Assembly (NCBI RefSeq): GCF_025153475.1
Contig: NZ_JANZXA010000001.1
Coordinates: 124,001 to 188,000, forward strand
From: Novosphingobium mangrovisedimenti
Lineage (GTDB): Bacteria; Pseudomonadota; Alphaproteobacteria; Sphingomonadales; Sphingomonadaceae
Length of the DNA stretch: 64,000 bases
Direction: 5' to 3'
Below, piece by piece: positions 1-8,407 of this stretch (positions are counted from its first letter, which is position 1; each line of letters opens with the position of its first letter). The notes below the pieces were generated by a model, which made no database searches, was not told the DNA's origin, and saw only the letters and a list, made by a program, of their open reading frames with translations. Made by a program: the position numbers and the translations under genes.

Positions 1-1246
1 GATTGACGCGGCGGAACAACTGGCCCCTTTCGGAATAAAGCACCAGGATCAGCGCGGTGGCCCCGCAGGCCGCCATGGTCGCCAGGATCGGCCGCGCCGT
101 GCCGTCGTAGGCCTGCCCGATCAAGGCTCCCAGAACCGAGCCGCCCACCGTCCGCACGAACGACATGATCGAAGCCGCCGCCCCGCCGATGCGCAGGAAG
201 GGCTGGAGCGAGATCGACTGGAAGTTCGCGCCGATGAAACTCATCATGCACATGCTGAGCGTCATCAGCGGAATAAAGATCCACAGGTCCTCGCCGCTCC
301 AAGCCAGGGCCAGGTGGAGCACGGCCAGCGCGATATACGTGATCAGCGCCGTATGCGAGACGCGGCGGGCGCCGAAGCGCTCGACGATCCGGGAATTGAC
401 GAAGTTGGTGCTCGCCATCACGAGCGCCATGCATCCGAAAATCAGGGGGAACAGCTCTCCGGCACCGAAGTGTTCGGCCACCAGCTGCTGCGCACTGTTG
501 ATGTAGCCGAACAGCGCCCCCTGCACGAACGCCGCGCCAACGAAATAGCCCAGCGACGCGCGCTCGCGCAGTGCCATCACCATATTGCCGGCGATGACCT
601 TCGGCGCGATCGACTGGCGGTGCTCCGGGTCCAGCGTTTCGGGCAGACGCAGCCAGACCCAGGCGAACACCAGCGCGCCCATCGTCGCGGTAATACCGAA
701 GATCCAGCGCCAGCCGGCGAACAGCAGCACCGTCTGCCCCAGCATCGGCGCTAGCATCGGCGCGACCATGAAGGTCATCGCGATCATCGACTGGGTGCGC
801 GCCATCCGGTCGCCTTCGAAACGATCGCGCAGGATCGCCATCGGCAACACCAGCATCGCCGAGGTGAACACGCCCGCGATCCCGCGTGCGATCAGCAGCA
901 GCGTGAAGCTCCCCGAAATCGCGCAAACGATCGAGAGCAGGACATAGGCCGTAATGGCAGTCAGCAGGACCGGCCGCCGGCCGAACCGGTCGGCAATCGC
1001 GCCGGGAAACAGCGATCCAAGCCCCGAGCAGATCAGGAACACGCCGATGACGAGCTGGCGCTGGTTCGGGTCGCGAACGCCCAGATCGTCGGAGATGATG
1101 CCGAGCGCAGGCAGCATGACGTCGATCGAAATCGCCATCAGTGCCTGGACGGAGGCCATCATCGCCACGAATTCCACTTCCCCCATCGGGAAGCGGTCTT
1201 CGGCATGGGGGGAAGGCGCATCGGGGGAATGCATGGCGCTGCGCAT
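1..1246 (-). CDS. MFS drug-resistance transporter, Bcr/CflA type (C-terminus cut by window edge)
   Basis: The minus strand is open from an ATG at 1246 to the window edge. The N-terminus reads MRSAMHSPDAPS, then an EFVAMMASVQALMAISIDVMLPAL-like first membrane helix. The loop between helices 2 and 3 carries GAIADRFGRRPVLL, the classic MFS motif A, and the first helix has the D-x-x-LP signature seen in the Bcr/CflA group. About 415 residues are visible, so only the last few are missing. The family are 12-helix proton-driven exporters of drugs or small metabolites at the inner membrane. An in-frame ATG at 1234 is an alternative start. It is divergent from dinB with about 80 bp between them. The substrate cannot be told from sequence. 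Confidence 0.88.
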   Translation of the reverse strand, partial: MRSAMHSPDAPSPHAEDRFPMGEVEFVAMMASVQALMAISIDVMLPALGIISDDLGVRDPNQRQLVIGVFLICSGLGSLFPGAIADRFGRRPVLLTAITAYVLLSIVCAISGSFTLLLIARGIAGVFTSAMLVLPMAILRDRFEGDRMARTQSMIAMTFMVAPMLAPMLGQTVLLFAGWRWIFGITATMGALVFAWVWLRLPETLDPEHRQSIAPKVIAGNMVMALRERASLGYFVGAAFVQGALFGYINSAQQLVAEHFGAGELFPLIFGCMALVMASTNFVNSRIVERFGARRVSHTALITYIALAVLHLALAWSGEDLWIFIPLMTLSMCMMSFIGANFQSISLQPFLRIGGAAASIMSFVRTVGGSVLGALIGQAYDGTARPILATMAACGATALILVLYSERGQLFRRVN

Positions 1247-1324
1247 GCCGCAACTGCGAATTGCGCGCCAGCAAATTCATGCGGGCGATGGCGCTTTTCA
1301 TCCTGTCGGGCCTATAGTCACGGC

Positions 1325-2446
1325 ATGTCGCCGCCAGACGGACAATCGGAGCAGGAGGAAGAGGCCGACGGGCTTCGCAAGGTAATCCATGTCGACATGG
1401 ACGCCTTCTATGCCAGCGTCGAGCAGCGCGACGATCCATCGATCCGGGGCAAGCCCGTAGCGGTCGGCGGATCGGCGGGGCGCGGCGTGGTGGCGGCCGC
1501 CAGCTACGAGGCACGCGCGTTCGGCGTCCGTTCGGCCATGCCTTCTGTACGGGCCACGCGGCTGTGCCCGAACCTGATCTTCCGCAAGCCGCGCTTCGAC
1601 GTCTACCGCGCGGTCAGCCAGGAGATTCGCGCGATCTTCCTCGACTATACGCCGCTGGTCGAGCCGCTCTCGCTAGACGAGGCCTATCTGGACGTGACCG
1701 CCGATATCAAGGGCATGGGCTCGGCCACCCGCATCGCCGAGGAAATCCGCAGGCGCATCAAGGCCGAAACGGGCCTCACCGCCAGCGCGGGCGTATCCTA
1801 CAACAAGTTCCTGGCCAAGATCGCGAGCGACCAGAACAAACCCGATGGCCTGTGCGTGATTCGTCCGGGAGAAGGCGCCGCTTTCGTGGCCACGCTGCCG
1901 GTGCGCCGCTTCCACGGCGTCGGCCCGCGCGGGGCGGAAAAGATGGCGCGGCTCGGCATCGAGAACGGCGCGGACCTCGCAACGAAGGACCTTGCCTTCC
2001 TGCGCGCGCATTTCGGCAGCTTCGCCGAATATCTCTACCGCGCCGCGCGCGGCGTGGACCTCAGGCAGGTCCGCCCCAACCGCCCTAGGAAGTCGGTAGG
2101 AGGCGAGCGCACTTTCTCCGAGGACATCAAGGAACCCGAAGCCCTGCGCGAAACGATGGACCACATCGTCGACATCGTCTGGGAACGCATCGAACGCGCC
2201 GGAACGCGCGGGCGCACGGTGACGCTGAAACTGCGCTACGCTGATTTCCAGACACTGACGCGTGCGCGCTCGCTACACCATTTCGTGGCCGACAAGGCGG
2301 AGTTTTCGCAGATCGGACACGCCCTGCTGGAAGAACTGATGCCGCTGCCCCAACCGATCCGGCTGATGGGACTGACCCTGTCGGCACTGGAACGCGGCGA
2401 GGACGAAACGCCGCGCGCGAAGGACGGTCAGCTCTCGCTGCTGTAG
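1325..2446 (+). CDS. dinB: DNA polymerase IV (Y-family translesion polymerase)
   Basis: Encodes 373 residues. HVDMDAFYASVEQ (D24) and SLDEAYLDV (D118, E119) are the catalytic acidic motifs of Y-family polymerases, which copy past damaged bases in the cytoplasm. The palm, fingers, thumb and little-finger regions follow in the normal order, for example SYNKFLAKIASDQNKPDG and the KSVGGERTFSED start of the little finger. The C-terminus ends QLSLL, which fits a beta-clamp binding peptide. The start at 1325 gives a family-typical length; the frame is open further upstream, but that part has no homology-like content. Its 3' end overlaps the convergent NUDIX gene by 19 bp. No LexA box was identified. 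Confidence 0.95.
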   Translation: MSPPDGQSEQEEEADGLRKVIHVDMDAFYASVEQRDDPSIRGKPVAVGGSAGRGVVAAASYEARAFGVRSAMPSVRATRLCPNLIFRKPRFDVYRAVSQEIRAIFLDYTPLVEPLSLDEAYLDVTADIKGMGSATRIAEEIRRRIKAETGLTASAGVSYNKFLAKIASDQNKPDGLCVIRPGEGAAFVATLPVRRFHGVGPRGAEKMARLGIENGADLATKDLAFLRAHFGSFAEYLYRAARGVDLRQVRPNRPRKSVGGERTFSEDIKEPEALRETMDHIVDIVWERIERAGTRGRTVTLKLRYADFQTLTRARSLHHFVADKAEFSQIGHALLEELMPLPQPIRLMGLTLSALERGEDETPRAKDGQLSLL

Positions 2447-2922
2447 GCCTGCCAGGCGGCGATCCATTCCCCGATACCACCACGCAGCCCGCGAGGCATG
2501 CGCTCGGGCAGGCTGTCGATGGCGAAGAAGCGCGCCTCGACGATCTCGCGCCGATCCGGCCGAGGCACACTCTCGGTGCGTCCCACGACGATATGAACCT
2601 CGTTGCTGGCCCCGTGGAGATCCTCGTCGATCACCGCCACCAGCCTTGCCCCGGTGAGCGTGCATCCGGTCTCCTCGGCCAGTTCGCGCATGGCCGCGGG
2701 CACCGGGTCCTCGCCCGCCTTGATGCCGCCGCCAGACGGCATCCACTTGTCCGAGCCATAGGAGTGGCGCACGAGCAGCACCCGCCCTTGCGAATCGAAC
2801 GCCAGAACGCGAACACCCTTCACGGCCGGGCGCCGCAGCCTCCACACCTGCCGCCGGGCAAAGTGCGCAAGCCGGTATAGCGCCCGGTGCAGCGGCGCTG
2901 GCAGCAGCTTCAGCAGAAACAC
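2428..2922 (-). CDS. NUDIX hydrolase
   Basis: A 164-residue protein with a perfect NUDIX box: GGIKAGEDPVPAAMRELAEETGC in outline, that is G-x5-E-x7-REL-x-EE-x-GC, at about residues 65-88. This motif binds the metal that drives hydrolysis of a nucleoside diphosphate linked to another moiety; the substrate is not predictable here. The N-terminal 35 residues are basic and amphipathic (LLPAPLHRALYRLAHFARRQVWRL) and may be an extra helix. The start codon is GTG at 2922, inside the last codons of the upstream pgl gene (13-bp overlap), so the two genes are probably translationally coupled. Confidence 0.9.
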   Translation of the reverse strand: MFLLKLLPAPLHRALYRLAHFARRQVWRLRRPAVKGVRVLAFDSQGRVLLVRHSYGSDKWMPSGGGIKAGEDPVPAAMRELAEETGCTLTGARLVAVIDEDLHGASNEVHIVVGRTESVPRPDRREIVEARFFAIDSLPERMPRGLRGGIGEWIAAWQAYSSES

Positions 2923-3527
2923 GTGACCTTGTGCCGCGCGGCCTTGAGCAGGCGGGCGACGGGCAGGTCATGCTCCCCCTTCACCGCCGCATCGAAGACC
3001 GCGCGCTTGTCGGCGCCGCGGATCACGAACACGATCTCGTCGCTGTCGGTAAGCGCGGGGATGGTCAGGCTGAGGCGGTCGAACGGAGCCTCGGGCGGCA
3101 GCGGATCGGGCGTCAGGCGGCGCACCGGGTGCGGATCGTCCGTCCTTGGATCGGTGTTGGGAAACAGCGAGGCGATGTGTCCGTCTCCGCCCATCCCGAG
3201 CCAGGCGATGGCGAAATGCGGTGGCTGCGCGTCTTCGGCAAGCGGCACGATATGCGCGCCGGCCGGCTCTAGCCGCGCGCGGATCTTGCCGACGTTGCTG
3301 GCCGGATGATCCTCGTCGACGATGCGATCGTCTCCCGGCCAGACCGAAATCCGATTCCACGGCAGGTCTGCCTTCGCGAGAAGGTCGAAGATCGGAAACG
3401 GCGTCGAGCCGCCGGGCACGGTCACCGCGATTTCCGGCGCGGTTGCAAGCGCCGCCCGCAGCCGGTCGGCGAGCCATGCGGCGATGACGCCATCCCCCGC
3501 GCCTTCGATCATTTCGAGTTTGGGCAT
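2910..3527 (-). CDS. pgl: 6-phosphogluconolactonase
   Basis: 205 residues from the ATG at 3527 (MPKLEMIEGAGDG). It hydrolyses 6-phosphogluconolactone to 6-phosphogluconate in the pentose-phosphate and Entner-Doudoroff routes. Motifs of the NagB/Pgl fold are clear: TVPGGSTP near the N-terminus, SVWPGDDRIVDEDHPASN in the middle, and WLGMGGDGHIASLFP, which holds the catalytic His region. It is slightly shorter than the usual 220-240 residues. zwf and edd, its common partners, are not next to it. It overlaps the downstream NUDIX gene. Confidence 0.9.
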   Translation of the reverse strand: MPKLEMIEGAGDGVIAAWLADRLRAALATAPEIAVTVPGGSTPFPIFDLLAKADLPWNRISVWPGDDRIVDEDHPASNVGKIRARLEPAGAHIVPLAEDAQPPHFAIAWLGMGGDGHIASLFPNTDPRTDDPHPVRRLTPDPLPPEAPFDRLSLTIPALTDSDEIVFVIRGADKRAVFDAAVKGEHDLPVARLLKAARHKVTCFC

Positions 3528-3567
3528 GGGAGCAGTTCTAGCACTCCCCCCGGCCGCACGAAATGGC

Positions 3568-4026
3568 TCAGGCCAGAATTTCGCGCAGGAACCAGGCGCG
3601 CTGTTCGGTCTGGTCGGTCCAGTCATCGATCATGCCGTCGGTGGCATTGTCGCCCGCCTCTCCGGCGAGTTCCTTGATCGCCTTGAGCGTGCCGACGAAA
3701 GCGGTGTTGTCCTCGAACAGCTGCCTGACCATCGCCATGGCATCGAGGCTGGTGTCGTCCTCGTCCGCGATCGTGGTCCTCGCCGCAATCGAACCGATCG
3801 AGGTCATCGTCTTGCCGCCCAGCTTGCGCACCCGCTCGGCCACGAGATCGGTCATGGCGAAAACCTCGGTGGCATGGGTATCGAACAGCAGATGCAGGTC
3901 GTGGAACTGCGGGCCGCGCACGTGCCAGTGGAAGTTCTTGGTCTTGAGATAGAGCGCGAAACTGTCCGCCAGCAGGCCATTGAGGCTATCGATCAGCGCG
4001 GCTTTCGAATTGTCCTTGGACGTCAT
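3568..4026 (-). CDS. dps: Dps-family ferritin-like DNA-protection protein
   Basis: 152 residues. The helix pair NFHWHVRGPQFHDLHLLFDTH...EVFAMTDLVAERV holds the His, Asp and Glu ligands of the inter-subunit ferroxidase site of Dps proteins, which oxidise iron with peroxide and form 12-mers. The start ATG at 4026 is preceded by a strong ribosome site (AAGGAGGG), which rules out the upstream in-frame codons. It is a single-gene unit on the minus strand. There is no extended Lys-rich tail beyond MTSKDNSKA, so direct DNA binding is uncertain. Confidence 0.93.
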   Translation of the reverse strand: MTSKDNSKAALIDSLNGLLADSFALYLKTKNFHWHVRGPQFHDLHLLFDTHATEVFAMTDLVAERVRKLGGKTMTSIGSIAARTTIADEDDTSLDAMAMVRQLFEDNTAFVGTLKAIKELAGEAGDNATDGMIDDWTDQTEQRAWFLREILA

Positions 4027-4109
4027 GGTCGTTCCCTCCTTGTTGCGTTGCACAGGATGTCGTTATTGGGAACGTAGATTACAGGACTTTGTTCTATCGG
4101 AATTACCGA

Positions 4110-4667
4110 TCACAGAATCCCGAATTCCGACAGGAACATTGTCAGGGCCACGACCGTTAGCAAGGCACCCACAATGCGCCTTGTCCAGCGCGCGGCGGCC
4201 GTGTCCAGGAGGTGCGGCCAGAACCACGCGAAAGCCACCAGCACGCATCCCCCCAGCGCGCCCGCGACACCCGAGGCGATGGGCGCGGCGAAACCCACGC
4301 CCATGCCGAACACGAGAAAGCGGGCCGCATCGGTAACCTGGTGCATGACCAACACCAGCAACAGCGCGCCGAGCGAATTGGTCGGCTCGCGCGGGTTGCG
4401 ACGCGGCACCAGCAGGAGCGATTCGACCCCGGCCATGCCCAGCGCAATGGCGGCAAAGATCGTGCGCGCCGGCGGGGGCAGCTCGGCCAGCACGATGCCG
4501 GCCGCCCAGGCCGCGAACCCGGCGGTAGCGATCGCAGAAAGCAGCGCCACGATCAGGGCGCCGGGGCGCTGTCCCTGTCTGATCGAAAGGCTGGCGACCG
4601 TGATCTGGTCGCGCGCGCCGATCCCGGCGAGCAGGACCGCGATCAGCGTGAGATAGAATGCGGGCAT
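4110..4667 (-). CDS. Integral membrane protein, weakly UPF0016/GDT1-like
   Basis: 185 residues with about six hydrophobic helices arranged as two similar halves. The first half begins LIAVLLAGIGARDQITVASL and the second contains VMHQVTDAARFLVFGMGV. Each segment sits where UPF0016/TMEM165 proteins carry E-x-G-D-[KR]-[TS], but here the acidic glycine-rich motif is degenerate. It is therefore either a divergent manganese/calcium exporter relative or an unrelated membrane protein. It lies 17 bp before the HAD phosphatase gene's 3' end and on the same strand, so co-transcription is possible. Confidence 0.6.
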   Translation of the reverse strand: MPAFYLTLIAVLLAGIGARDQITVASLSIRQGQRPGALIVALLSAIATAGFAAWAAGIVLAELPPPARTIFAAIALGMAGVESLLLVPRRNPREPTNSLGALLLVLVMHQVTDAARFLVFGMGVGFAAPIASGVAGALGGCVLVAFAWFWPHLLDTAAARWTRRIVGALLTVVALTMFLSEFGIL

Positions 4668-4683
4668 GGGCCCTGCGTGCGCC

Positions 4684-5436
4684 CTACCCCGCCTTCTGGC
4701 AAGCGACGATGGCGCTGATCACATTGGCGGTGTCACCCGGATCGCGCACGCAGACGGTATCGAGCCCCATGGCCTTGGCCGGATAGTCGTTGCCGCCCGG
4801 GAAGATCGCATCGCCGATGAACAGCATGTCGGCTTCGGCCACGCCGCTGTGCTCGGCAAGGCGCCTGAGGCCCCAGGCCTTGTCGACGCCGGGCTGGGTC
4901 ACGTCGACCGAGGTCGCCCCGCCCAGGTTGACCGAAACGCCCGGCAGGCGTTTGACGAGATCGGCCTGGATCACCTTGCGCTTGGCGAAATCGGGGTCCC
5001 AGACTTCCTTGGCGTGAAGCGGGGCCTGCTGGCCGAGCGCGGAAAAGGTGATCTGGCTGCCGCGATCCTCGATCCGTTCGCCCCAGACTTCCTCGGGCGT
5101 GAAGCCCGTGGCCTCCAGCGAGGCATCGAAGGCCTCGAGAATCTGGCGCTTCTGCTCCTCGGTGAACAGTTCGGCATAGACCGGCGTCCAGTCGCCCTCG
5201 CGGTGAATGTAGAGCTTCGCGCCGCTGGTGGGCATCATCCACAGGCGCGAGACATCGGCATAGTCGGGCAGGCGGCTGGCCACCTGCTTGTCGAACTGCG
5301 GCCAGTCGCCGCCCGAAATCACGGCCACCTGCGCAACGGTGAGAAGCTGCGCCATGAGCTCGGCCATCTCGTCGGTCAACGGCTGCTTGCTCAGCGCCAG
5401 AGTACCGTCGAGATCGAACGCCACGATTTTCTTCAT
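4684..5436 (-). CDS. HAD-IIB phosphatase, eukaryotic-type phosphomannomutase-like
   Basis: 250 residues. FDLDGTLALSKQPLTDEM is HAD motif I with the two catalytic aspartates, VISGGDWPQF is motif II, and FIGDAIFPGGNDYPA is motif IV. The last motif, together with VWGERIEDRGSQITFSALG and VNLGGATSVDVTQPGVDKAWGL, resembles the alpha-type (eukaryotic) phosphomannomutase group rather than the sugar phosphatases. That group interconverts mannose-6-phosphate and mannose-1-phosphate. A role in supplying GDP-mannose to the sugar cluster at 10.8 kb is an inference. The start at 5436 follows an AAAGG ribosome site. Confidence 0.75.
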   Translation of the reverse strand: MKKIVAFDLDGTLALSKQPLTDEMAELMAQLLTVAQVAVISGGDWPQFDKQVASRLPDYADVSRLWMMPTSGAKLYIHREGDWTPVYAELFTEEQKRQILEAFDASLEATGFTPEEVWGERIEDRGSQITFSALGQQAPLHAKEVWDPDFAKRKVIQADLVKRLPGVSVNLGGATSVDVTQPGVDKAWGLRRLAEHSGVAEADMLFIGDAIFPGGNDYPAKAMGLDTVCVRDPGDTANVISAIVACQKAG

Positions 5437-5716
5437 TCAAAACCTTTCGCACTGGCACGCCGAGGCGCCCTTCCGCCTGCGGGCCTGCCGATCTGTCCCC
5501 GGATGAGGAACGGCCGGGCCGATACTCTTCATTGGCGGCACCAGATGTCACGCCTATTGCGATTGCACAACCTTCGTCCGGTGCGGGAAGCCATCTGAGG
5601 GACCACCTCCCCGCCTTCCGCCGCGGCCTTGCCACCACGCCGCGATTTCGCACCTGCGGCATTTTCGGGGCCAACAGGGGTGGCCTTTCCGTGTCGAAGG
5701 TGCAAGACTGACCGCA
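5437..5716. other. Intergenic region before the trehalose block
   Basis: About 280 bp between the divergent HAD phosphatase and otsB genes. It must hold both promoters. No ORF with coding character, no strong inverted repeat and no clear sigma-70 boxes were recognised. Confidence 0.5.
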
Positions 5717-6517
5717 ATGACCGACCCGAGCGATAGCCTCTCGCTGGCGGAACAGGGCGCCAAAGCGCGCGATCTTCCCCAGCCGCCTCCCCTGCGAATT
5801 TCTCCGCAGACTGCACTTTTCCTCGACTTCGACGGCACGCTTGTCGACATTGCCGACCATCCCGACAGCGTCGAGGTTGCCCATTCGCTACCGCCGCTCA
5901 TCGAAGCCCTTTCGCGCCAGCTCGAAGGACGCCTCGCGCTTGTGAGCGGACGGTCGCTCGCTGCACTCGATGCACTGCTGGGGCCGCTCGACGTGGCCAT
6001 GGCCGGATCGCACGGCGGTGAATTCCGCCCCACCATCGGCGGCGAAGTCCATCCCCTGGCCGATCCCATTCCCGCCGACGTGGTGGATGAACTGTCACGC
6101 TTCGCCGATGCCAACGGCGGCCTGCTGGTCGAGCCCAAGCCCTTCAGCGTCGCCGTCCATTACCGCCATCACCCGCATGCCCGCGACGGCCTGCTCGCCT
6201 GCGCGCAGGACATCGCCGCCCGGCACGACCTCGGGATCAAGCACGGCAAGCAGGTGGTCGAGCTGGTCATGCCCGGCTCGGACAAAGGCAGCGCCGTCTC
6301 GCGTTTCATGGAACTGGGCGATTTCACCGGCACTGCGCCGCTGTTCGTCGGCGACGACGTGACCGACGAGGATGCCTTCCGCGCGGTCGGGCAGTTCGGC
6401 GGAAACGGTGTGCTGGTCGGCCCTTTGCGGCAGACCGCCGCGCGCTGGCGACTTGAGAGTGTCGCCGCAGTTCACGAATGGCTCGCATCGGCGCTTGACG
6501 GAAAGGCCCACGCATGA
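5717..6517 (+). CDS. otsB: Trehalose-6-phosphate phosphatase
   Basis: 266 residues. LFLDFDGTLVDIADHP is HAD motif I with the nucleophile and acid aspartates, LALVSGRSLAALD is motif II, and PLFVGDDVTDEDAFRAV is the acidic motif IV typical of OtsB. It removes phosphate from trehalose-6-phosphate made by OtsA. The stop codon overlaps the next gene by ATGA, and otsA follows that gene, giving a three-gene trehalose unit. The start ATG at 5717 gives a 27-residue leader before the domain, which is common in the family. Confidence 0.95.
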   Translation: MTDPSDSLSLAEQGAKARDLPQPPPLRISPQTALFLDFDGTLVDIADHPDSVEVAHSLPPLIEALSRQLEGRLALVSGRSLAALDALLGPLDVAMAGSHGGEFRPTIGGEVHPLADPIPADVVDELSRFADANGGLLVEPKPFSVAVHYRHHPHARDGLLACAQDIAARHDLGIKHGKQVVELVMPGSDKGSAVSRFMELGDFTGTAPLFVGDDVTDEDAFRAVGQFGGNGVLVGPLRQTAARWRLESVAAVHEWLASALDGKAHA

Positions 6518-8358
6518 GTTCGCCCGATCCCACTCCCTCCGACCACAGCTCTCTGGAACTCTGGCCGATCGGCAACTGCCAGGTCAGCGGCCTGATCGAC
6601 GAACGCGGCGCCATCGTCTGGGGCTGCGTGCCCCGCGTCGACGGCGACCCCACCTTCTGTGCGCTGATGCGCGGCGCAGAGGGACAGGATGCGGGCACCT
6701 GGCGCTTCGAACTCGAGAATCAGGTTTCGGCCACCCAGCACTACCAGCGCAACACGCCCATTCTCGTCACCCGGCTCAAGGACGCCAGCGGGGGCGCGGT
6801 CGACATCGTCGACTTCTGCCCGCGTTACGAACGCACGGGCCGCATGTACCGCCCGGTCGCCTACGCGCGCATCGTCCGTCCGGTGGCCGGATCGCCGCGG
6901 ATCCGCACGGTCCTGACACCGATGAGCGGCTACGGCGCACAGCTTGCCCAGATCACCCACGGCTCCAACCACATCCGCTATCTGGTCGAACGCAACACCC
7001 TGCGCCTGACCACCGATGCGCCGGTGGGCTATGTGCTCGACGAACGCTTCTTCCGGCTGGAAAAGCCATTGCACTTCTTCCTCGGCCCCGACGAGCCCTT
7101 CAACGGCAATGTCGAGCATGATCTCGAGACCATGCTCCACCTGACCGGCAATTACTGGCGGCAATGGGTCCGCAGCCTCGCCACCCCGCTCGACTGGCAG
7201 GACGCGGTGATCCGCGCCGCGATCACGCTCAAGCTGTGCCAGCACGAGGAAACCGGCGCCATCGTCGCCGCGCTCACCACATCGATCCCCGAAGCTCCAC
7301 ACTCGCAGCGCAACTGGGACTACCGCTACTGCTGGATCCGCGACGCCTACTATACCGTGCAGGCGCTCAACGACCTCGGCGCGCTCGACGTGCTGGAAAA
7401 GTACCTCGCCTACCTGCGCAACATCGTCGACGATGCCGAAGGCGGGGCCATCCAGCCACTCTACGCGGTGAGCGGCGCCCGGGAAATCATCGAGTGGGAG
7501 GCCAAGGAGCTTGCCGGCTATCGCGGCATGGGGCCCGTGCGCGTGGGCAACGCGGCCTACTTCCAGGTGCAGAACGACTGCTATGGCCAGATCGTCCTGC
7601 CTTCGATCCAGGCCTTTTCCGACAAGCGCCTGCTGCGTATCGCCAACATGGACGATTTCGCCAGCCTGGAAGAAGTCGGCGAAATGGCATGGAAGACCCA
7701 CGACCAGCCCGACGCGGGCCTGTGGGAGCTGCGCACCCGCACGGCCGTCCATACCTATTCGAGCGTGATGAGCTGGGCAGCCTGCGACCGTCTTGCCAAT
7801 GCCGCCGACTACCTCGGGCTCGAAGATCGCGCGAAGCTCTGGCGCGAACGCGCCGACACGGTGCGCAAGAACATCGACGAAGGCGCCTGGCACGAAGTGG
7901 AAGGCCCCGACCTCGACGACGGCGGGGCCGGCGGACACTACGCCGCCAGCTTCGGCGGATCACAGCTCGACGCCAGCCTGCTGCAGATGGTAGAACTGCG
8001 CTACGTCCAGGCAGAGGATCCGAAGTTCAAGGCCACGCTCAAGGCGGTGCAGAAGGCGCTGCGGCGCGGCGAACACATGCTGCGCTACGATAACGAGGAC
8101 GATTTCGGGCTGCCCGAAACCGCCTTCAACATCTGCACTTTCTGGCTGATCGAGGCCCTGCACCGCAGCGGCGAGGATGCGGAAGCGCGGCGTCTTTTCG
8201 ATGCGATGCTGGAGCATCGCACGGAATCGGGGCTCCTCTCGGAGGACATGGATTTCGAAACCGGCGAACTGTGGGGCAATTTCCCCCAGACGTACTCGCT
8301 CGTCGGTATCATCAATTGCGCCGGGCAGCTGTCCCGGTCGTGGCGGGACTGGCGCTAA
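6514..8358 (+). CDS. GH15-family glycoside hydrolase (glucoamylase/trehalase type)
   Basis: 614 residues. An N-terminal beta-sandwich region (LWPIGNCQVSGLIDERGAIVWGCVPRVDG) is followed by the (alpha/alpha)6 barrel. NWDYRYCWIRDAYYTVQALNDLG at residues 267 onward and DNEDDFGLPETAFNICTFWLIEALHRSG near the C-terminus are GH15 signatures; the barrel contains the general acid and base glutamates. Family members hydrolyse trehalose or alpha-glucans. Its place between otsB and otsA, with a 4-bp overlap with otsB, suggests a role in trehalose turnover or in a branch of alpha-glucan metabolism. No signal peptide is seen, so it is probably cytoplasmic. Confidence 0.92.
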   Translation: MSSPDPTPSDHSSLELWPIGNCQVSGLIDERGAIVWGCVPRVDGDPTFCALMRGAEGQDAGTWRFELENQVSATQHYQRNTPILVTRLKDASGGAVDIVDFCPRYERTGRMYRPVAYARIVRPVAGSPRIRTVLTPMSGYGAQLAQITHGSNHIRYLVERNTLRLTTDAPVGYVLDERFFRLEKPLHFFLGPDEPFNGNVEHDLETMLHLTGNYWRQWVRSLATPLDWQDAVIRAAITLKLCQHEETGAIVAALTTSIPEAPHSQRNWDYRYCWIRDAYYTVQALNDLGALDVLEKYLAYLRNIVDDAEGGAIQPLYAVSGAREIIEWEAKELAGYRGMGPVRVGNAAYFQVQNDCYGQIVLPSIQAFSDKRLLRIANMDDFASLEEVGEMAWKTHDQPDAGLWELRTRTAVHTYSSVMSWAACDRLANAADYLGLEDRAKLWRERADTVRKNIDEGAWHEVEGPDLDDGGAGGHYAASFGGSQLDASLLQMVELRYVQAEDPKFKATLKAVQKALRRGEHMLRYDNEDDFGLPETAFNICTFWLIEALHRSGEDAEARRLFDAMLEHRTESGLLSEDMDFETGELWGNFPQTYSLVGIINCAGQLSRSWRDWR

Positions 8359-8407
8359 CACGCGCCGTTTCGGGGATGCCATAGCGGGCATCACAGGGGA
8401 TGTAACA

